The notes beneath the pieces are model-generated. The model ran no database searches. It worked only from the letters and a program-made list of their open reading frames with translations, and was not told the DNA's origin. 51,853 bases of DNA from a virus. Each line of letters opens with the position of its first letter. Within the stretch, counting starts at the first letter, position 1. The position numbers were made by a program, and so were the translations under genes. The stretch is from the IMG/VR virus record IMGVR_UViG_3300019360_000015, positions 1 to 51,853 of that record; one strand, written 5' to 3'. This document shows positions 46,877-51,853 of the stretch, one piece after another.

Positions 46877-46956
46877 TAAAATTATAGAAAGATTAGGCTA
46901 ATAAGTAAGAATTGACATAGAAATGTTTTTGAGCCTTGCTTTTATAATTAAAATTT

Positions 46957-48693
46957 ATGGCAGATCCCGGATTTGAAATAAAAGAACCATTTATATTAGA
47001 TCCCACTGATTTAAGTGCTAATATAGGCTCGTTTACCGGAGATTTTACTGAAACTGCTAGAGTTATAGGACAATGGTGGTTTAGTGGATCAAAAACTTAT
47101 GTTGTTGATATTCAATACCCACAATCTGCATATACGGGATTTGAGATAACTTCGTATGCGGATATATTTTATAATAGAATCTGGGTTATTCCTGCCTTTA
47201 TAGACTTGAATGGAGTTCCATTAACATTTACTACAGAAGTAATTGTTTGGAACTCTTATTTTGTTACGAAGAGCCTAACTAGCATAGTTCCGACAAATAT
47301 AATAAATATAGGTTTAATTGGTCCTACTTCTCATACTTTTACTCCTTTAGAGACGGTTTCCTATACTGTATCACTGCTTCCTGGAGCGCCGCCAAAGGTT
47401 AATGGAAACTTTCAGTTTATATTTTCTGATGCTGAAGATCCATTTCTTGTATTAGAAGGAACTATTGCAGATATTGTAGTTCTTCCCCATGATTGGAATC
47501 AGCCTATAATAGAAAGAGTTGCTTATTTAACAGATGTTCTTGAGTCAAATTCGGCTGAGGAGCAAAGAATAAGATTAAGAAAGTATCCAAGGAGGCAGTA
47601 TGAATACAGTATATGGACTGCAACAAATCCTGACCCTTTTAATCAAGGTGTATTGAGAGCTTATTATAGAAATAAAATGTCTTATGGGTTAGGAAAGACT
47701 TTTGTGGTTCCTATTTGGACAGATTATCAAGTATTACAACAAGATATTTTAACCCCTGGAACAACCACAATCCCTGTAATTACAGGAAATTATGATTATT
47801 TTGTTGGAGGTTTTGTTGGGATCATGAGGGATTATATTAATTTTGACATACTTCCAATAAATAATGTAAATTCAACCAGTTTAATTGTAGATGCGCCAGG
47901 AACAAGCAGGCCCTGGAGAATGGGTGATACAGTTGTCCCGATTAGATTAGCAGAAGTTTCCGAAGATTTATGGAAGGGGCAAGCTCGGACAGATACGTTT
48001 GAAATTTTTGCCGAAAGTTGGGATGTTTTAGTTACAGATCATTTAGTGGGCAATAGAGTTGTAAACAATCCTCCTGCATTAATTTATCAAGGATATGAGG
48101 TTCTTTATAAAAGAAATGAATTTTCACAGGATCAAAATGTAGAAATTTATCAGACTTTAAGAACTCTTGATAATGCTGTAGGTATTCCAAAGCAGGATAA
48201 TAGATACTCTATTGGAAGAGATAGAACTTCTTTTGGAGTACTATTTAAAGACAGACAAGAGTTTGCTGAATTTTTAGGATTTTTTGATCGTAGAGTAGGA
48301 AAATTAAATCCTTTTTGGTTGCCTACTTTTAATAATGACTTTCAAGTTCTTAATACCGGTGGGGATACAGTTAATGGTATTGATGTTAAATTTATTGGGT
48401 ATTCCCAATATATAAAGCAACATCCTAATAAAAGGGATATAATGTTTTTGCCTAAAGGCGGAAATCCTATTTTTAGAAGAATTGTGGATTCAGATAACGA
48501 CCCAGATGATGATTCTGTAGAAAAAATTACTTTAGACAACGCATTGGGAATTCCTTTTAATCCTGATACATTTGAGCTAGTTTGTTATGTTAGATGGGTC
48601 AGGTTAGATAATGATGTTTTAGAAATAAATTGGGAAAGTAGTAGTGCGGCTAGAACTAGCTTGAGTATTATAGATGATTTTAGCCCGCCATAA
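46957..48693 (+). CDS. Tail protein, 578 aa (hub region)
   Basis: Beta-rich protein: an early Ig-like part with a GNFQFIFSD segment, then RIRLRKYPRRQYEYSIWTAT (about 205), FEIFAESWDVLVTDH and RDRTSFGVLFKDRQEFAEFLGFFDRR (about 430), and a FWLPTFNNDF segment. 'R-x-R-R-x-Y-E-Y' followed by 'F-x-F-L-x-x-R-x-G' and 'FWLP' resembles the tail-tip protein that precedes the BR0599 gene in many siphophages. TATAAT stands 8 nt before the ATG and no ribosome site is evident, so the mRNA may be leaderless, though a -35 at the right distance is lacking. Confidence 0.6.
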   Translation: MADPGFEIKEPFILDPTDLSANIGSFTGDFTETARVIGQWWFSGSKTYVVDIQYPQSAYTGFEITSYADIFYNRIWVIPAFIDLNGVPLTFTTEVIVWNSYFVTKSLTSIVPTNIINIGLIGPTSHTFTPLETVSYTVSLLPGAPPKVNGNFQFIFSDAEDPFLVLEGTIADIVVLPHDWNQPIIERVAYLTDVLESNSAEEQRIRLRKYPRRQYEYSIWTATNPDPFNQGVLRAYYRNKMSYGLGKTFVVPIWTDYQVLQQDILTPGTTTIPVITGNYDYFVGGFVGIMRDYINFDILPINNVNSTSLIVDAPGTSRPWRMGDTVVPIRLAEVSEDLWKGQARTDTFEIFAESWDVLVTDHLVGNRVVNNPPALIYQGYEVLYKRNEFSQDQNVEIYQTLRTLDNAVGIPKQDNRYSIGRDRTSFGVLFKDRQEFAEFLGFFDRRVGKLNPFWLPTFNNDFQVLNTGGDTVNGIDVKFIGYSQYIKQHPNKRDIMFLPKGGNPIFRRIVDSDNDPDDDSVEKITLDNALGIPFNPDTFELVCYVRWVRLDNDVLEINWESSSAARTSLSIIDDFSPP

Positions 48694-48713
48694 GGAAATG
48701 TGAGTAAAGAAAT

Positions 48714-49568
48714 ATGAGTTATCTTGAACACGAGGTATCAAGCTTAGGTGGTTTCCCTATGGAGGCGTATAAATTCTCCAGTAATGGTTTCGCTGCGCCT
48801 TATCTTTACACTAATATAGATGAGGATACATCAATAGGTATTGATGCTTATAAAGCCATTTATATAAGAAGATCACAGCCGGAACTTTCTAGGGATACAA
48901 GGGCGCAGCAGTTAACAATTACTGTAGACAGAGAAAATGAGTTGGCAAGAAGATGGTTGATTACGGTTCCTCCTCAACCCGTGTTCTTGACTATTTTCAG
49001 GATACATAGAAACGATGGAGGTACTCCTGAAGTTGCGACTTTTTGGCAGGGTAAGGTTAGGAGTGTTGATTTTGTAGATAATGAGGCGCAATTTACCGCC
49101 CAGCCGATTGATTTTAGCTTTACTAGAGTTGGGTTAAGAAAAAACTTCGGCCCAACCTGTTCACACATGCTTGGAGATTCAGGATGTAAGCTTCTATTAG
49201 CGGATATTAGTGAGTTAGTCACAGTTGAGACTGTTAGTGGAGTTACAATCACGTCTCTTGATTTTCAATTTTTTCCAAGTTCATCTCTACCGACACCTAA
49301 TGGTTGGTATGTTACAGGAGTATTGCAAAAACTTTCTACTGGGGAACAAAGAATGATACTAACACATGTAACAAATACAATTACTGTGCTTAGTCCCTTT
49401 GAGGATTTACAGATTGGCGACCAGTGTAGAGCAATCTTTGGAGATGATCATGCTCAAACAACATGTGAAATTAAGTTTAATAATTTGATTAACTACTCAG
49501 GCTATAATTTTGTTCCTGGTGAAGACAATAACCCATTTTCAAGAAGCCTATTGCAGACAGGAGGTTGA
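48714..49568 (+). CDS. BR0599/DUF2163-like tail-tip protein
   Basis: 284 residues. Early beta-rich region (LTITVDRENELARRWL), then FGPTCSHMLGDSGC (about 143-156) and a C-terminal block GDQCRAIFGDDHAQTTCEIKF (233 onward) and NLINYSGYNFVPGEDNNPF. The Cys-x-(10)-Cys pairs and 'F-x-N-x-x-N-F/Y-x-G-x-x-F-x-P-G' end are diagnostic of the phage BR0599 / DUF2163 family, known also from gene transfer agents, where it forms part of the tail-tip hub. Confidence rests on that C-terminal block. Confidence 0.8.
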   Translation: MSYLEHEVSSLGGFPMEAYKFSSNGFAAPYLYTNIDEDTSIGIDAYKAIYIRRSQPELSRDTRAQQLTITVDRENELARRWLITVPPQPVFLTIFRIHRNDGGTPEVATFWQGKVRSVDFVDNEAQFTAQPIDFSFTRVGLRKNFGPTCSHMLGDSGCKLLLADISELVTVETVSGVTITSLDFQFFPSSSLPTPNGWYVTGVLQKLSTGEQRMILTHVTNTITVLSPFEDLQIGDQCRAIFGDDHAQTTCEIKFNNLINYSGYNFVPGEDNNPFSRSLLQTGG

Positions 49569-49593
49569 TTAAGTTAGAATTTTCTGATATACT
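49565..49593 (+). promoter_or_regulatory. Promoter for a leaderless membrane gene
   Basis: -35 TTGATT (49565-49570) overlaps the stop of the preceding gene; 17-bp spacer; -10 TATACT (49588-49593) with TGA before it. The GTG start is only 5 nt further. Confidence 0.65.
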
Positions 49594-49598
49594 TATTT

Positions 49599-49787
49599 GT
49601 GTTTTCATCAGAATTAATTCTAATTATCCTGCTTTTTATTATAGTAATTTTAATAATCAGATTAGTTTTAGATGCTCCTTCTCCAGAAAGTAGAGAAGCT
49701 GGAGGGGTAAAAATTAAGGTAGGGGTCTTGATTTTTTTAATGTTTCTTATATTTGCGCTTATGGTTTTATCTAATAAGATTAATTAA
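49599..49787 (+). CDS. Two-helix membrane protein, 62 aa
   Basis: GTG start at 49599. Two membrane helices (LILIILLFIIVILIIRLVL near residues 6-24, and VGVLIFLMFLIFALMVL near 42-58) with a charged loop (SPESREAGGVKIK) between. The -10 box 5 nt upstream predicts a leaderless mRNA. Size and shape would suit a holin, but it lies inside the tail-tip cluster, so an entry-related or unknown function is equally possible. Confidence 0.6.
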   Translation: MFSSELILIILLFIIVILIIRLVLDAPSPESREAGGVKIKVGVLIFLMFLIFALMVLSNKIN

Positions 49788-49825
49788 TAATAATCTGAAG
49801 TTATTAAATCATTATAAGAACTTGT

Positions 49826-49888
49826 ATGAAACTACGTTGGTTAAATTTTAAGAATAAGTTTATAACTTCTTTATTTTCAAAGAGTTAG
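49826..49888 (+). CDS. 20-codon leader ORF
   Basis: MKLRWLNFKNKFITSLFSKS ends in TAG that overlaps the strong GGGAGG ribosome site of the next gene, a layout typical of translational coupling. TATAAG stands 7 nt before its ATG. Coding status is uncertain. Confidence 0.3.
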   Translation: MKLRWLNFKNKFITSLFSKS

Positions 49889-49899
49889 GGAGGTGCGCC

Positions 49900-51853
49900 G
49901 TTCCTTTCTGGATTTTATTAGCCCTATTGCTAGCCAGTATTATAATTGGAGAACTCCTTCGTCCAAAAGTACGTGATACCAGCCGTCCGGCATCGTTAAA
50001 GGATTTTGATGTTCCTACTGCCGATGCTACGAGACATATTCCCGTAGTATGGGGAACTGTACTTCTTGATGGGCCTAATGTTACTTGGTATGGAGACTTA
50101 CAAACTGTAAAGCTTACCAAGAAGGTCAAGACAGGGATATTTTCCAGTGACAGAATTACTTTAGCTTTTAGATATTCAATAGGTATACAATTAGTCCTTG
50201 CTCATGGCCCATTAGATCAACTTCTTGAATTTAGAACTGACAACAAAGTCGCATTTTCAAGCACTACTTTAACCGATCCAACTAATCTAGGTCAAGCATT
50301 TACTGTTGATGCGAGGACAATTTATGGCGGTGATTCTGAGGATCAGCTCCAAAATGGCGGTGAGGGTGGAATTTACGCTACTTGTACCTTTTATAAAGGC
50401 ACGGGTCAACAGCTTTCCAATCCATATATGGAAGGAGTTTTAGGCGTAAATCTTCCTGCTTATAGAGATGTTTCCTATATAATGTGGAATGGGCCTTCAT
50501 CTGGCGACAAAGTTTACAATCATGCCCTTAATGATCCAACAGAAATATTTACAAGAGAGCCTTTTCTCTCTGGTTATGTTGGAGATAATCCAAATCTCAA
50601 ACCTTTTTCTTTTGTAATAAAGAGGACTCCAAACTATCTTAGTGGCGCACTAGATAACTTTTTTAATATAAATGGAAGCGCTAATCCTGCCGACGTAATT
50701 TACGAACTTTTAACTAGTGATAAATGGGGGGCGGGACTGGCGCCTGCCCTTATCAACGTCCCAAGTTTTAAGACTGCTCAGACCACATTATTTAGTGAAG
50801 GATTAGGATTTTCAGCTATTTGGGATACGCCAAAAGCTATAAATGACGTAATTGACGAGGTTCTTGGTTATATTGATGGGGTAATATTCACAGATCTTCA
50901 GACCGGACTAATTACGCTTAAATTAGCTAGAGGTGATTATAATCCTAATATTCTACCTATTTTTGATAAGAGCAGTATTAATCAAGTGACTTCTTATTCA
51001 AGATCAGGCTGGGATGAAACTACGAATGAAGTGCGACTGAACTTTACAGATAGGTTTGACAACTTCAAAGATAAGCCGGCTATTGCCCAAGATCTAGCGA
51101 ACCAGAGAACTCAAAGCGCCACTATTTCAACTAATGTCTCTTATGTTGGTATTGATAATAAAGATACAGCATCAAAGATTGCCTTTAGGGATTTAAGGGC
51201 ATTAACGATTCCATTAGCTAGGGTTACCTTAAAGGCAAATAGAGAAGCGATAATTTTAAGGCCGGGTGATGTATTTAAATTTATTTGGGATGAGTACGAT
51301 CTGGGTACAGTAATCCTTAGAGTCACTAAAATTGGCTATGGAGAATTTGATAAGGGGATAATTGAGATTGATGCAGTCCAAGATGTATTTTCATTATCAT
51401 CATCAATTTATGCTGCCCCTCCGGATACAAATTTTACTAATCCTATTGGAAACGCCGCTGTTCCGACTCTATTTGAATCTATAGAAGCTCCTTATGTATT
51501 TTCTGGAGATTCACAAAAGATAGAAGTCTTCACAGCAAGACCAGACGTAAGTCAATTATCTTTTAATACCTATACTTCTCCAGGAAGTTCATCTGGCACT
51601 TATACTCAAGTAGATTCGGGGGATGCGTTTACTCCAACAGCTACTTTAGACTCTACTTATCCACTGATTACATCAGACGTTTCGACTACTGACATGGTTG
51701 TAACAGCTACTACCCCGGATATGCTGACTTTTCTGAAGAATTTTAGCCCTTCCTATATTGAGAATCGGGAAAATCTGTTTTGGATTGTCAGCGCAAGTAC
51801 CAAAGAGTTATGCGCTTTTGAAGAAGTCCTACCTGACACCCCGTCAGTAGGAA
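49900..51853 (+). CDS. Tail tip/host-specificity protein, partial at right edge
   Basis: The frame is open to the window end (at least 651 residues). It begins with a hydrophobic segment (WILLALLLASIIIGELL), then LKDFDVPTADATRHIPVVWG, LLDGPNVTWYGDLQT, KKVKTGIFSSDRITL and LVLAHGPLDQLLEF, which match a widespread siphophage tail-tip protein. The start is odd: GGGAGG is placed correctly for a codon at 49900, which is GTT; the first standard in-frame start is TTG 49927, which would cut the hydrophobic segment. The later part (YVFSGDSQKIEVF onward) is likely Ig-like. Confidence 0.8.

Noticed and set aside
46913-46950. TTGACA upstream of the gene at 46957 as a full promoter
   Set aside because: The only TATAAT is about 25 bp away, too far for a standard spacer.
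1-51853. tRNA genes
   Set aside because: No cloverleaf with a TTCGA-type T-loop was recognised in the intergenic stretches I read; a covariance scan would be decisive.

Overview
The window looks like a large part of a tailed, double-stranded DNA phage of siphovirus type (long non-contractile tail). It holds a head and tail gene order from terminase to tail tip, with a 1914-residue tape measure protein and no sheath gene. The host is probably a bacterium with a sigma70-type RNA polymerase: many intergenic gaps carry near-consensus TTGACA/TATAAT boxes 16-17 bp apart. One phage protein has a Sec signal peptide of Gram-negative style, and a parS-like palindrome is present. Genes use the standard code (TAG, TAA and TGA all stop). 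The left 4.6 kb is visibly richer in GC than the rest, so the genome is a mosaic.

Layout. (1) 1-5949: about twenty small leftward genes of mostly unknown function (zinc-ribbon, membrane and WDGH-type proteins), with a parS-like site, terminators and an array of short palindromes at 5056-5128. (2) 5950-7523: an AT-rich stretch without genes, with six phased palindromes next to a leftward promoter and further repeats. (3) 7524-10075: a cytosine-5 methyltransferase, a second methyltransferase and small zinc or membrane proteins, several with promoters so close to the start codon that the mRNAs should be leaderless. (4) 10076-16785: a leftward receptor-binding module with a 1438-residue fibre-like protein, a 314-residue relative and a secreted protein. 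(5) 16860-18300: two large structured RNA candidates in tandem, related to each other, each behind its own strong promoter. (6) 18482-22998: RNase H-fold pseudoenzyme, deaminase-like protein, vWA protein, small terminase, Nmad1-like protein, HD hydrolase and peptide deformylase. (7) 23005-51853: rightward structural genes: large terminase, portal, protease-scaffold, capsid proteins, connectors, tail tube, frameshifted tail chaperones, tape measure and tail tip proteins, the last running off the window.

The structural module carries many intervening elements. The terminase gene has an intein with the Trp-Cys-Thr signature of class 3 inteins, inserted in Walker A. The tail tube gene is split by a 218-nt group I intron whose splice sites can be placed by P1 and P10 pairing. 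Three free-standing HNH endonuclease genes sit between head and tail genes, one directly upstream of the ORF-less intron. A canonical -1 slippery site joins the two tail chaperone frames.

The most promising undescribed element is the pair of paralogous structured RNAs at 16.9-18.3 kb. Other points of note are the catalytically dead RNase H, the many leaderless promoters, the over-represented 9-mer TCTTGGGCA and the anchor domain shared by three virion proteins. All functions are read from sequence motifs without database searches.
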